A DNA stretch of 63,970 nucleotides from CAWEHU01 sp963808965 (GTDB taxonomy: Bacteria; Pseudomonadota; Alphaproteobacteria; Acetobacterales; Acetobacteraceae), in contig CAWEHU010000022.1 in the NCBI GenBank assembly GCA_963808965.1, forward strand, positions 1-63,970. Direction: 5' to 3'. The position numbers and the translations under genes were made by a program. The notes under the pieces are model-generated. The model did no database searches and had not been told where the DNA came from. It worked only from the letters and a program-made list of their open reading frames with translations. Position 1 is the stretch's first letter, and the number at the start of each line of letters is the position of its first letter. Positions 16,003 through 27,900 of the stretch are shown here, piece by piece.

Positions 16003-18735
16003 TGCAGGCAACCGCTATCCTCCTGATCGCAGTAGGCTACGTTGGCCTGCTGTTCGCGATTGCCTATCGCTACGACCGGGAAGGCGCCTGGCCCGCAGGC
16101 CGTCCGGTTGCGGGTGCCGCGATTTATGCCATGTCCATCGGTGTCTACTGCACATCCTGGACCTTTTACGGCTCGGTCGGCCGCGCGTCGGCAAGCGGGG
16201 TCGATTTCCTCCCCGTCTATCTCGGCCCGACGCTCACCTTCTGCCTCGGTTGGCCGCTGCTCGCAAAGATGCTGCGCGTGAGCAAGACGTACCGCATCAC
16301 CTCGATCGCCGACTTCATCGCCTCGCGTTACGGGAAGTCGGGAGCGCTCGCGGGTCTGGTGACGGTGATCGCCGTGATCGGCTCGATCCCCTATATCGCG
16401 TTGCAGCTCAAGGCGCTGGACGAGAGCTTCGTGATGCTGGCGAATCCGGTCGACCCGGACGCGATGGCGAAGATAACCGCCGTCGTCGCCGCGTCGCTGC
16501 TGGCCGCGTTTGCGATCCTGTTCGGCACGCGGCACATCGACGCCAGCGAACACCATCAAGGGCTTGTGACCGCCATCGCCTTCGAGTCCGTCGTCAAGCT
16601 GCTCTGCTTCGTCGCGATCGGGCTCTTCGTCGGCCTCGCACTGTTTCCGGGCTACGCCGCACTATTCGCCGATGCCGAAGCGCGGCCGGAACTCGCGCAT
16701 CTCTTCCGGTTCGAGACGAGCGGCGTGGACTGGACGGCGCTGATGCTCGTATCCATGGCCGCCGCCTTTTGCCTGCCGCGGCAGTTTCAGATGATCGTCG
16801 TCGAGAACCGTGATGAGCGCCATCTCGCAAGCGCCGTCTGGTCGTTTCCGCTCTACCTTCTGCTCATCAACCTTTTCGTGTTGCCGGTCGCGCTTGCCGG
16901 CTTGCTGGTGCTGCCTTCCGGGAGCAGCCCCGACCTGTTCGTGCTGAACCTGCCGCTGCACGCGGGCGCGCGCTGGCTCGCCGTGATCGCCTTCATCGGC
17001 GGTCTCTCCGCTGCCACCAGCATGGTCGTCGTCGAAAGCATCGCACTTAGCACGATGATTTGCAACGATCTTGTCATGCCGGTGCTGCTCCGCCTGGCAC
17101 CGGAGAGGGCCGGTCTTGCGCGCGACTTGTCGCCGATGCTGCTCGGGATCAGGCGAGTCGGTATCGTCTTCGTATTGCTGCTCGGCTTTCTGTATTTCTG
17201 GTTCGTCGGCCCGACCTACGCCCTCGTTTCGATCGGCCTCGTTTCCTTCGCCGCCGTCGCGCAGTTCGCGCCAGCAATCGTGCTTGGGCTGTTCTGGCGC
17301 GGTGCCGGACTCGCGGGTGCGGCGGCGGGGATCATCGGCGGTTTTCTGGTCTGGATTTACACGCTCTTCCTTCCGTCGCTCGCGCACTCGGGGTTGTTGA
17401 CAGATTCGTTCGTGAATGACGGCGTGTTCGGCCTCGCGTGGACCCGGCCGTACGCGCTGTTCGGGCTCGCGGGTCTCGATCCGATCACGCACAGCCTGTT
17501 CTGGTCGATGCTGGTCAATCTCGGTCTGCTGATCGGCTGCTCGATTCTTATCCCGCAATCGCCGCTCGTTCGCGCGCAAGCCGTGGCGTTCGTCGAGGCG
17601 CTCGGCACACACGAGCGGGGGGACCCGATCACATGGCGCGGCTCCGCGCCGCTCGGCGAGCTCCGGGCGCTGGTCGGCCGCTTTTTCGGACCTGAGCGAG
17701 CCACCCTGGAGTTCACAAGGCTCGCGCGAAGGCGGGGCATCGACCCGGCCGCACTGATCGCCGACCCGGAGACGGTTGACTTTGCCGAGCGGCTGCTCGC
17801 GGGCGTGATCGGCGGCGCGTCGGCGCGCGTGCTCGTGGCCTCCACGGTGAAAGAGGAACCGCTTGGACTCGACGATGTGATGCGTATCCTCGAAGAATCG
17901 TCGCAGCTGATCCAGTACCAGCCGCCGCCTCAAGGAGAAGTCGCGCCAGCTCGAGGAGACGACGCGCGAGTTGCAGCGTGCGAACGAAAGCCTGAAGCAG
18001 CTCGACAGAATGAAGGACGACCTTGTCTCCACGGCCAGCCACGAATTGCGCACCCCGCTCACCTCGATCCGTTCCTTCGCCGAAATTCTGCACGACAACC
18101 CTGATCTCGAAACGGCCGAGCGCCAGGAGTTCCTGCAAATCATCATCAGCGAGAGCGAGCGGCTGACGCGCCTCATCAACGACATGCTCGACCTCGCGAA
18201 GATCGAGGCGGGGCAGATGACGTGGCACATGGGGCCGACGGACCTCACTTCGGTCGTTCACGCCGCCGTCGCCGCCACCCGCCAGCTGTTCCGCGACAAG
18301 GGTGTCGCGCTTTCGCTCACGCTCGAGGAGGGGCTGAGGCCGGTGAACGGCGACGCCGACCGGCTCAAGCAGGTGGTCATCAATCTCCTCTCGAATGCCG
18401 TGAAATTCGCGCCTGCCGGGACCGGGCGGGTTCGCGTGACGCTCGGGCAAGAGGGCGGGCGGCAGATCGTGCGCGTCGCCGATAACGGCCCGGGAATTGC
18501 GCGCGAGGATCGGGCCACGATCTTCGAGCCGTTTCGCCAGGGTGGCGACGGGTTGACGGTCACGTCGGAGGGGACGGGTCTCGGCCTGCCGATCTGCTGC
18601 CAGATCGTCGCCCATCATGGCGGCGAGATCGAGGTGGAGAGCGAACCGGGGCAAGGCGCCACGTTCATCGTGGCCCTCCCGGTGGAGGGCGAGGACGCCG
18701 TGCCGAAAGCCGCGAGCCCTGAGGCGACTCTTTAG
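16002..18735 (+). pseudogene. Sodium:solute symporter-histidine kinase (CbrA/CrbS type), one frameshift
   Basis: About 910 residues when repaired. The first ~560 residues are an SSS-family transporter domain with 12-13 helices (SKTYRITSIADFIASRYGKS, AFCLPRQFQMIVVEN). A short linker and coiled coil lead to HisKA with the H-box STASHELRTPLTS and then HATPase_c (NLLSNAVKFAP, DNGPGIA, GTGLGLPICCQIV). One extra C at about 17918 (CAGTACCAGCC instead of CAGTACAGCC) throws the frame just before the kinase; family sequence resumes as RRLKEKSRQLEETTREL. Relatives (CbrA, CrbS) sense carbon or acetate availability. As written the kinase half is separated, which may be a sequence error. Confidence 0.88.
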
Positions 18736-18897
18736 CGGTTCAGCTAACACACAGGCGCCCGATGGCTTGGTTCCCGCCTGCTTCGGGAGCGAGACGCGGC
18801 GGCATGAGCAGATTTCCGCAGGCTGCCGGGCGCGGTTCCGTTAAGCTGCCGCGCATTGGTCCCGCCGCGCTGCCGGGACGCGCGGGAGAGATTCGCG

Positions 18898-21800
18898 ATG
18901 CGCCCCCTTCGGCTCTTGCTCGGCATTCTGCTGATCGTCTCGGCTGCCTGTGCCGCGCGCGCGGAGAGCTTCTCGCTCCCCGGCCTACAGGCGGACAGCG
19001 ACGCCTACGCCAACGGCCTGACCGCGCGAAACCCGGCCGGCGGCACGCCGCAGGCACGGATGCGGGCCGAACAGCAAGCCGCCGAGGCCACCCGCAAGCG
19101 GGATTGGGCGGCGGCGGCCGCGGCGTGGGAAAGCCGGATCGCGCTCGGTGACGCTTCGCCCGCCCAATGGTTGGCCCTCGCGGAGGCGCAAATGCGGCGC
19201 ACCCCGCCCAATGCCGCTCGGGCGCTGCAAGCCGCATGGCAGAACTTCTCCGCCGTCGACACCGGACCCGCGCAAATCCCGTCGCTCGCGTTGATGGCGG
19301 ATGCGCTCGGCGTGCTGGGCCGGCCCGCGCAGATGATCGGCGCTCTAGAGGCGGCGCTCGAGCGGGCGCCGGATGACCCGGGGCTGCGTCAGAAGCTCGC
19401 GGATGCGCGGCACGCGGCGGGGCTGCTCGTGCGCCGCGTGCGCACCGAGCCGGACGCGGAGCCGCCGCGCGCCTGCATCGATTTCTCGGTCGCGCCCGTC
19501 CGCCGCGACGACTTTCACCCGCAGGACTGGGTCCGGCTCGATCCGCCTATCTCCGGCGCGGCGGTCACGCGCGAGGGCGATCAGCTCTGCGTGTCCGGGC
19601 TTCCGTCCGGCAGCACGACCCGCGTGATCCTCCGGGCCGGAATGCCGGGGGAGGACGGGCTCAGCCTGCAGAAAGAGACCATCCTTACCGTCGCGATGGG
19701 CGACCGGCGGCCGCGCGTCGTGTTCGACACGCGCCTGTTCCTGCTGCCGCGCGGGCAGGCGCCCACGCTGACGCTGACGACGGTAAATCTGTCTTCCGTG
19801 AAGCTCACGCTGGCGCGGCTCTCCGAACGGAACGTGCTGCCGTTCGTGCGCAACAACCGTTTGGGCGAGCCAGTCGAGTCCTACAGCGCCGACGAGATCG
19901 CCGAACGCAGCGGGCGGGTCGTGTGGGAAGGGAAGGCGGACATCCCGCGCTTTCAGGCGAACCGCTCCGTGCGCACCGCCCTGCCGCTGCCGGAGACGCT
20001 GCTCACCAGCGGGCCCGGCCTTTATGCGCTGACCGCGACCGCGGGCGACGGCACGCCGGACGCGCCCTCGGCGGTGCAGATGATTTTGCGTACCGATCTA
20101 GCGCCGACGGTCTGGCGCGGCGCGGACGGGTTGACGGTGCAGGTGCGCGGCTTCTCCGACGTGAAGCCCCGGCCCGGCGTGCGGATCGACCTGCTCGCCG
20201 AGAACAACGACATACTCGGTCAGGCGACCACGGACGCGGACGGCGTCGCGCGTTTCCCCGCGCCGCTGCTGCACGGCACCGGCCCGGTCGCGCCGCGCTC
20301 GATCCACGTCTTCGGACCCGAGGACGATTTCACCGCGCTCGATCTCACGAGCGCCGCCTTCGACCTCTCGGACCGGGGCGTGTCAGGCCAGCCGCATCCC
20401 GGTCCGCTCGATGCGTTCGTCTGGCTGGATCGCGGCATCTACCGGCCGGGCGAGACGGTGCAGGTGATGGCGCTGCTGCGCGATGAAGCGGGCCAGCCGG
20501 CCGACATCCCGGCGCGGGTGCGCGTGAAACGGCCGAACGGGCAGGTGTTCCTGGAGACCGTGCCACCGCGGATCGCCGACGCCTCGCTCCACCTCCCGGT
20601 CACGCTGTCGCCCGGCGCGGCCGCGGGCACCTGGGTCGTGGAGGTGCGGGCCGATCCGGACGCGCCGCCGATCGGGCGGGCCGAGTTCCGTGTGGACGCC
20701 TTCGTGCCGGACCGCATGGCCGTGGATCTCGGACCCATCCCCGGCCCGATCGTGTCAGGGCAGCCATACGAGCTGCCGGTGGCGGCGCGCTTTCTCTACG
20801 GCGCGCCGGCGGCGGGCCTCTCCGGCAAGGGAACGCTGCTGCTCGCGATCGACCCGGCCCCGTTCCCCGCGCTGACCGGCTACCGGATCGGGCTTGAGGG
20901 CGAGCCGTATGCACCGGACAGCAAGGAGATCGACCTCCCGGACACCGACGCCCAGGGACGCGCCACGCTGCCGATCCTCCTGCCGCACGCACCCGACAGT
21001 ACCCACGCGCTCAAGGCGGAGATCGAGGTCTCGGTGGACGATCCCTCGGGCCACGCCGCCCGCGCCCGGACCGAGATCCCGGTGCGTCCCGCGCGGCAAC
21101 CTCATCGGGATCAAGCCCCGGTTCGCGGATGGCGCCGTGGACGCGGGCACGGAAGCTGCGTTCGAGATCGCGGCGGTGTCGCCGGACGGTGCCCGAATTG
21201 GGCTGCCCGCGCGGCTGCGATTGTTGCGCGAGCGGCCGGACTGGCGGTTGGTCATGCACGGCAGCCTGGCCCGGTATGAGACGGTCTGGCGCGACGAGCC
21301 GCTGGAGACGCAACAGATCGCGATCCCGGCCGGCGAGCCCCTGCGTTACGCGAAGCGTCTCGATTTCGGCCGCTACCGGCTCGAGATCACCGAAGCGAAC
21401 GGGCTCGCCGCCACCTCCATCCGCTTCCGCGCGGGGTGGGTCGCTTCGGAGAATCCGGACGTGCCGGATCAGGTGGACGTTTCCGCCGACCGCGCGGTCC
21501 ACGCGCCCGGCGAGACTGCGCGCATCCACATCGCCCCGCCCTTCGGCGGCGAGGCGACCCTCCTCGTGCTCACCGACCGGGTGCACCTGTTGCGCACGCT
21601 TTCCGTCCCCGAGGGCGGGACGGATGTGGAGGTGCCGGTCGGCGCGGATTGGGGGCCGGGGGCCTATGTCGCGGTCCACATCTACCGCGCCGCTGCCGAT
21701 CCGAAATCCAGCCGGCCCAGCCGGGCGGTCGGACTCACCTGGGTCGGCATCGATCCCGCCAGCCGCAAGCTCGAGGTGGCGATCGAGGCGCAGGAGAAAT

Positions 21801-24007
21801 ATCCGCCACGCGCGCAAGCCGTTGTTCCCGTGCGCGCCGCGCCTGGCGCCTGGATCAGCCTTGCGGCGGTGGATGAGGGCATCCTTCGGCTGACCAGCTT
21901 CGCCTCGCCCGACCCGGTATCGCATTTCCTCGGCCGGCGAACGCTCGGCCTCGACATCCGCGACGACTGGGGACGGCTGATCGCACCCGCCCAAGGCGAG
22001 GCGACCTTGCTGCGGCAGGGCGGCGACGAGGGCAGCTTCGCGCTGCCCGACATTCCGCAGCGGACCGTCACCCTGTTCACGCCGCCGGTGCAGGCCGGAG
22101 CCGATGGGGTAGCGAGGATCCCGCTCGATCTGCCGGATTTCGCCGGACAGGTGCGCCTGATGGCGGTCGCCTGGAGCGGCGCGCGGATCGGCGCGGCGCA
22201 AGCGGACATCCTGGTGCGCGACCCTTTGGTAGCCGAACCGCTGTTGCCGCGATTTTTGGCTCCCGGCGACGAGGCCCGCCTGGCGGTGCTCATGCACAAT
22301 CTCGATCTGCCGGCGGGTGAGGCAGCGGCCGATATCTCGGTCGATGGCCCCCTCGCGCTGGGCGGCCCGGCGCACCTCGCGGCCGCTCTCGGATCGGGCG
22401 CGCAGGCGGTGCCTGCGACCGTGCTGAAGGCCACCGGAGCTGGGCGCGGCCTCATCCGCCTCGATGTCACCGGCCCGTCCGGTTTCCACGTCCACCGGGA
22501 GACCGCGATCACGGTGCGCCCCGCCCGCGGTCCACTCACGCTGGTTGCCGGCACGGAGCTTGCGCCGGGAGCGGAGGCGAAGCTCGCGCCCGGCGCGGAC
22601 CGCTTCCTCGTGGGAACCTGGCGCGCGACCGCCAGCTTCGGGGGTGCGGTCCGGTATGACGTAACGGGGCTGGTGCGGGCGCTTGAGGGTTATCCGCTGA
22701 ACTGTCTCGAGCAGGCCGTGAGCCGCGGGTTCCCGCTCGCGGTGTTGCCCGATGGTCCGGTCGCCGGTGAGCAGAGGGCGGCGCGCCTCCAAGCGGCGGT
22801 TGCCTCGGCGCTCGACCGCCAGCGCTACGATGGCGGGTTCGGTCTCTGGTCGGCTTCCGGCGAGGCCGAACCGTGGTTGTCCGCTTATGCGACCGAGTTC
22901 CTGCTGCGCGCCAAGGGCTCCGGAGCCCCGGTGCCCGAGCAAGCCCTCAAGGACGCCCTCAAGTTTCTCGGAGAAGCTGCTGATTCAACGCCCGACAGGC
23001 CGGCGGAATACGCGGCACAAGCGTACCGCCTATACGTGCTGGGCTTGGCCGGTCAGGGCCGCCCCGGTGCGGCCCGGGTCCTGGCGGAGCAATTGGACAA
23101 GCTGCCGACCCCGCTCGCCCGCGCCCAACTCGGCGCGGCGCTCGCCATCGCGCACGAGAAGCAGCGGGCCGAGGCCGCGTTCACGGCGGCCCTCGCCGCC
23201 CCGAACCGCAAGCCCTGGGGCGACGATTACGGCACCGCGTTGCGCGACGAGTTGGCGATTGCTCTCCTGCTGAAGGAAAGCGGGCTGCTGACGGACCGGC
23301 TTCGCGGCATGCTGGCGAGCCTTCCGGGCGCCGACCTCCAGCCGGCAAGCCTTTCGACCCAGGAGCAAGCCTGGGCGGCGGCGGCCGGCGCAGTGCTGGG
23401 TCGAGACGGCCGGCCGGCACGGATCGCGCTGGATGGCGTCCCGCTTGCGCCCGCTCCTGTCGTCGCCATTCCGCTCACTTCGGCGGCGGCCGTGCGCAAT
23501 CTCGACGAGAAACCAGTGTGGCAGACCGTTTCGGCCACCGGCGTCCCAGTAACGGCGCTTCCGGCCGCCCGCAGCCAGATGCGGGTAAGCCGCCGCTTCT
23601 TTACGCTCGATGGCCAGCCGCTCGACCTCGATCACCTGCGCCAGAACACGGTCTTCGTGCTTTTGCTCGAAGGCCGCGCGGAGGACGGGCAGGACCATCG
23701 CGCCATGTTGCTGCACGGGCTGCCGGCGGGATGGGAAGTCGCCGGGCGGCTGAACGCGGGCGACGTGCCGGGGCTGCCCTGGCTCGGCAAGCTGAGCGAG
23801 ACCGAAGCGCAGCCCGCGGCCGATGACCGCTACGCGGCGGTCGTGGACCTCACCGGAGACAAGCCGGATTTCCGGCTGGCGGTGCGGCTCCGGGCGGTGA
23901 CGCCGGGCAGCTACGAGCTTCCGGGCGCGGAGGTCGCCGACATGTATCGCCCCGGGGTCTTCGCGCGCCAGAACGCCGGGCGCATTACGGTGCTCCCGAT
24001 CGAATGA
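18898..24007 (+). pseudogene. Bacterial alpha-2-macroglobulin (MagD/YfhM type), one frameshift
   Basis: Periplasmic protease trap of about 1702 residues when repaired. ATG 18898 after GGGAGAG gives a signal peptide (MRPLRLLLGILLIVSAACAA, then RA). Macroglobulin domains follow, with family blocks DRGIYRPGETVQVMALLRD and WISLAAVDEGILRLT. A thioester site NCLEQ lies near residue 1267 and a terpenoid-toroid domain follows. An extra C near 21087 (GCGTCCCGCGCGG) breaks the frame; the text resumes as RGNLIGIKPRFADG. The stop overlaps pbpC by ATGA, reproducing the widespread YfhM-PbpC pair, thought to defend and repair the envelope after protease attack. Confidence 0.9.
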
Positions 24008-25940
24008 AGCAGAGCCTCGGCGCGCTCGTCGCCGCGCTGATCCTCTTGGCGGGGATCGGGTGTGTATTGGACCGGCTTTTCCCGCCCGATCTGTCGCGGC
24101 TCGCCGTGGTCGGGACCGAAGTGGAGGACCGGAGCGGGAAGCCGCTCGCGTTCCTTCCGGCGGCCGGCGGCGTCTGGCGGTTTCGCGCCGGGCCGCAGGA
24201 TGTCGCCCCGGTTCTGACCGACCTTCTGGTCGCGGTCGAGGATCGTCGCTTTTGGGAGCATCCGGGGGTCGATCCGCTGGCGCTGGCGCGGGCAGCGGTG
24301 CAGTGGGCGCGAGCCGGCCGGGTCGTGTCCGGCGGCTCCACGCTCGCGATGCAGGCCGCGCGCCTGCTCGAGCCGCGGCCGCGCACCCTCGGCTCGAAGC
24401 TCATCGAGATGGCGCGAGCGGTGCAGCTCGAAGCGCGGTACGGCAGGAGCGGCGTGCTCGGCATCTGGCTCACGCTTGCTCCGTTGGGCGGCAATCTCGA
24501 GGGGGTGCGTGCGGGCGCGCTCGCCTGGTTCGGCAAACCCGCCGAAGCCCTGGAGCCGGCGGAGGCCGCGCTGCTGGTCGCCATCCCGCGCCGTCCGGAG
24601 GCCCTGCGCCCCGACCGCCACCCGCAGGCCGCGGAAGCCGTGCGGAGGCGGGTTTTGGCCCTCGGCACGCGCGCTTCCGTGTTTCCCGCCGGTCCCGTCG
24701 CACCCGTCCCGATCACGCGCCTCGCCCTGCCGCGCCATGCGCCCCAACTCCTCGCCGCGCTGCCCCGCGTGCCGCGCATCGCCACCACGCTCGACGGGCC
24801 TTTGCAGCAAGCTTTGGAACGTCTCGCCGGGGAGCGGCTCCAAACGCTCCCGCCGCAGGTCTCGCTCGCCATGCTGGTCGCCGATGCCCAAACCCGCGAG
24901 CTGCGCGCCGCCTACGCGGGTGCTTGGGGCGATCAGGGCCGGGCCGGTGCGCTTGATCTGACCCAAGCGGTGCGCTCGCCGGGCTCGGCCTTGAAGCCGT
25001 TCATCTACGCGCTGGCTTCCAGGACGGGATCGTCGCGCCGGAAACCGTCCTCGCCGACCTGCCCCGGCGGTATGGGGCCTATGCGCCCGAAAATTTCGAC
25101 CGCGGGTTCGCCGGCAGAGTGACGGCGGCGGACGCGCTGCGCCGTTCACTGAACCTGCCCGCGGTGGCGTTGCTGGACCGCGTCGGCCCGCTGCGCTTCG
25201 CGGCTGCGTTGCGGGCGGCGGGGGCGCCCGTGAGCCTGCCCGAGGGCGCCGATCCCTCGCTTCCGCTCGCTCTAGGCGGTGCCGGGCTCACGCTTCGCCG
25301 CGCGGCGAGCCTGTATGCCGCGCTGGCGACGGATGGAAGCGTCGCTCCGCTGCATCTCCTGCCGGGTGAGGCCGTGCCCGCGCTGCCGTTTCTCTCCTCC
25401 GATGCCGCACGTTCGGCCGCCTCGGTGCTGACGCGCGATTTCCCGGCGGGTGGGCCGAAAGGCGTGGCCTGGAAGACCGGCACGAGCTGGGGCGGACGCG
25501 ATGCGTGGGCGTTCGGCTTCGATGCGCGGCACGTCGCGGCGGTCTGGGTTGGCCGGCCCGATGGCACGCCCATGCCTGGCGCAACCGGTGCGTCGCTCGC
25601 GCTCCCTCTTCTCGCGCGGGTATTCGACCTGCTACCGCCTGCACCGCGCCAGCCCGCGCCGCTTCCCGCCGATCCCGGACCCAAGCCGGCGGCGGTCGGG
25701 ATGGATGCGCTGCGGCTTCTGTTTCCGCCTTCCGGGGCGGTGCTTTCGGAGAACGGCTCAGTGACGATCCGCGCGATGGGCGGCCGCCGCCCGCTGACAT
25801 TCCTGGTGGACGGGGCTCCGATCGCCGCCGAGCCAGCCCGGCGGGAAGCCGCCTGGCAGCCGCCCGGGCCGGGCTACTACCGGCTGACGGTGCTCGATGC
25901 CGAGGGCGCCGCTGCACGCGCCGCGGTCGAGGTGCGCTGA
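24004..25940 (+). pseudogene. pbpC: Penicillin-binding protein 1C, one frameshift
   Basis: Bifunctional peptidoglycan glycosyltransferase/transpeptidase homologue of about 645 residues when repaired, anchored by one N-terminal helix. The GT51 domain shows EDRRFWEHPGVDPLA and GGSTLAMQAARLLEP. The transpeptidase has SPGSALKPFIYALA (SxxK), SLNLPA (SxN) and KTGTSWGGRDAWAFG (KTG). A BiPBP_C domain ends the chain. One T is missing near 25018 (GCTTCCAGG for GCTTTCCAGG), so the transpeptidase is cut from the glycosyltransferase as written. It is coupled to the alpha-2-macroglobulin gene by an ATGA overlap. Confidence 0.9.
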
Positions 25941-25943
25941 AGG

Positions 25944-26868
25944 ATGGGATTTGTCCGAATTCTCTCGATGCTCGCGCTCCTGGCTCTCTCGTCCTGCGCC
26001 GGGTTCGGCGGCTGCACGGTCGAGAAGTGGGCGGAGCTACCCGTTCGCCTCTATCAGAACATTCCGCTGGTGCAGGTCAGCATCAACGGAAGGGCGGTCG
26101 TGCTCGTGCTCGACACGGGCGCTCAGCGCACGCTCGTCACCTCCGGAGCCGCGCTGCGTCTCGGGCTCATCCAGGGCCAGCAACGGGGGATGGTGATGCG
26201 CGGCATCGGCGGCTCCATGGTGAACTGGGAGGCGAAACCGGAGAGTTTCACCTTCGCCGATATCGGCGTACGCCCGATGACCGTCATGGTCGCGCCGATC
26301 ACGCTGCCCGTGGTGGGCGGGATCCAGCCGGATGGTCTTTTGGGCGCCGACGTGCTTTCGGCGCTCGATGTCGACCTCGACTTGCCGCACGGGAAAGTGG
26401 CGTTCTACCGCGCCCGGACCTGTCCCGCCGGTCCGCCCTGGAGCGAGCCGTACGCGACCATCGCCGTGCACCGGTCGCCGCGCAACGCGCTGCTTCTGCC
26501 GGTATCGCTGAACGGCGCCCCGCTCCAGGCGGAGCTGGACAGCGGAACGTCGGTGTCCACGGTCACGCCGACCGCGGCGTTCAAGGCGGGTGTGCCCCCG
26601 GAGGCGATGGCGAACGATCCAGTGATCGCGGTGCGGGGGGCGAACCCGGGCCTAAGCAGCCAGCGCGTGCATCGCTTCACGGAAGTCGGCATCGGCCAGG
26701 ATCGCTTTCCGGGTCCGATGTTCCTCGTCGGCGGACTGCAATCGGGCGAGTGGGACATGCTGCTCGGCGCCGACTATTTGCGCCGGAAACGAGTTCTGGC
26801 TCTCTTACGCCACCGGACGGATCTTCATCGCTCCTCCGTCCGGTGTGATTGTGACCGCCTCGCCGTGA
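25944..26868 (+). pseudogene. Retropepsin-like aspartic protease lipoprotein, one frameshift near 3' end
   Basis: Clan AA aspartic protease with two retropepsin-type units in one chain: VVLVLDTGAQRTLVT (near residue 55) with GLLGADVLSALDVDL, and QAELDSGTSVSTVT (near 195) with MLLGADYLRR. Two DTG/DSG sites in one polypeptide could form an intramolecular dimer like pepsin. The N-terminus has a lipoprotein-like signal (LLALSSCAGFGGC), so it is probably periplasmic. An extra A near 26788 (GCCGGAAACGAG) derails the last ~30 residues; corrected, it ends ...GRIFIAPPSGVIVTASP at 26868 (307 residues). It starts 3 bases after pbpC stops and is the third gene of the envelope operon. Confidence 0.82.
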
Positions 26869-26989
26869 CCCGCCGCCCGGCGAGGGAATCTTGTCATCCG
26901 CTTCAGTCCGCAGTCATGTCGTATCGACTTGGCTTGCGCTTCGGCGTAATTTCGTTCGCTGATGGAAGTGAGCTGAGAGATGACAAGAT

Positions 26990-27780
26990 TGCTCGATCAG
27001 GCGCTTGAGGCAGCTCGCAACCTGCTCTTGTGCCGCAGCTCAGGATGACAATCGCAGAGAGATCGGAGACTTTGTTGCTCATCCTAACGAGGAACAAAGG
27101 AACTTGCCGCGCACAGCGGGTGACATACGCAATGTCATTTGCTCAAATTCCTCGGCTTGGGTCATCCGATCGACCTGGGAAATTCCACCGCTATTTCTAG
27201 ATTTCTTAAAGGCGCAGCTGCCACGCTATAACGGCGTAGATCGCACTAGGTCTTGACAGAGTTAAGCTCAAGGTGCTGTCTGGGCTGAAAACCTTATTTC
27301 TGCGGAATTCGGACGGGATTTACATGCTAAAACTGCCCCAGAGACCCGAGTATCATAGTTTAGTAAATACTCTCTGCTCCTTTGTTACGGTCAAGCCAGC
27401 ATTCACGGATACGAGACTTTTCACCGATTTCGCAGCAGCGTTAAAGAGCAACGGGCTGCTGAAAAAGGAGGAGGAAAAGGATTTTTCTAAACTAAAGCCT
27501 CGTTCTCGAAGGAGCCCCAAAATCCATTGCCCATGTCCAGAGTCCAAGGCGCGCTGGCGAGGGACGAAAGTTGTTTGTTGGCGCTACATCGAAGGCGTCG
27601 GCTCCCTGGCAACGCATTCTTTCCAAGCGGTATATTTCTCCATGTAAATCTATTCGACACCGACCGTGACGGCGGGACGTATCTTGATCCGCGGTTGGCT
27701 GCCGAAGATAGCCCATGGAACTTTGATCTGGAACTGACGCCCAATCTAACGCTTGACCGAATACGCTAATAGCCTGGTTC
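26990..27780 (+). other. AT-richer interval, possible decayed gene, no confident CDS
   Basis: The 1032 bases between the protease and the ClC gene differ in composition from everything around them, with many AT-rich runs (27290-27500 and 27630-27780). Plus-strand pieces look somewhat protein-like: from ATG 27324 (MLKLPQRPEYHSLVNTLCSF...) to about 27647, and in another frame GIFLHVNLFDTDRDGG...LTLDRIR ending at 27769. They may be parts of one decayed foreign gene, but I do not recognise them. 26869-26990 and 27780-27900 show nothing. Confidence 0.4.
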
Positions 27781-27900
27781 AGAGCATGCAGCGCGCGAAT
27801 TGTGCTTGTGCTCCAGAAAAATCGCTTCTGGGACGACGCCCGCCTGACGCGCCGAAAGCCCCGCGTAAAGCCTGAACCAAGCTTCAACCAAGCCACAACG

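Noticed and set aside
16662..18248. Minus-strand open frame of 528 codons opposite the symporter-kinase
   Set aside because: Shadow frame; the plus strand has clear SSS, HisKA and HATPase motifs.
21011..22942. Minus-strand open frame of 643 codons opposite alpha-2-macroglobulin
   Set aside because: Shadow frame with low-complexity Arg/Gly/Ala composition; the plus strand carries family motifs and the thioester site.
25944..26868. Retropepsin domain as part of a retroelement
   Set aside because: No reverse transcriptase or integrase nearby; a lipoprotein-like signal and operon context indicate a bacterial periplasmic protease.
27005..27256. 83-codon open frame in the AT-richer interval
   Set aside because: No RBS, no recognisable domain, and composition no better than the alternative frames.
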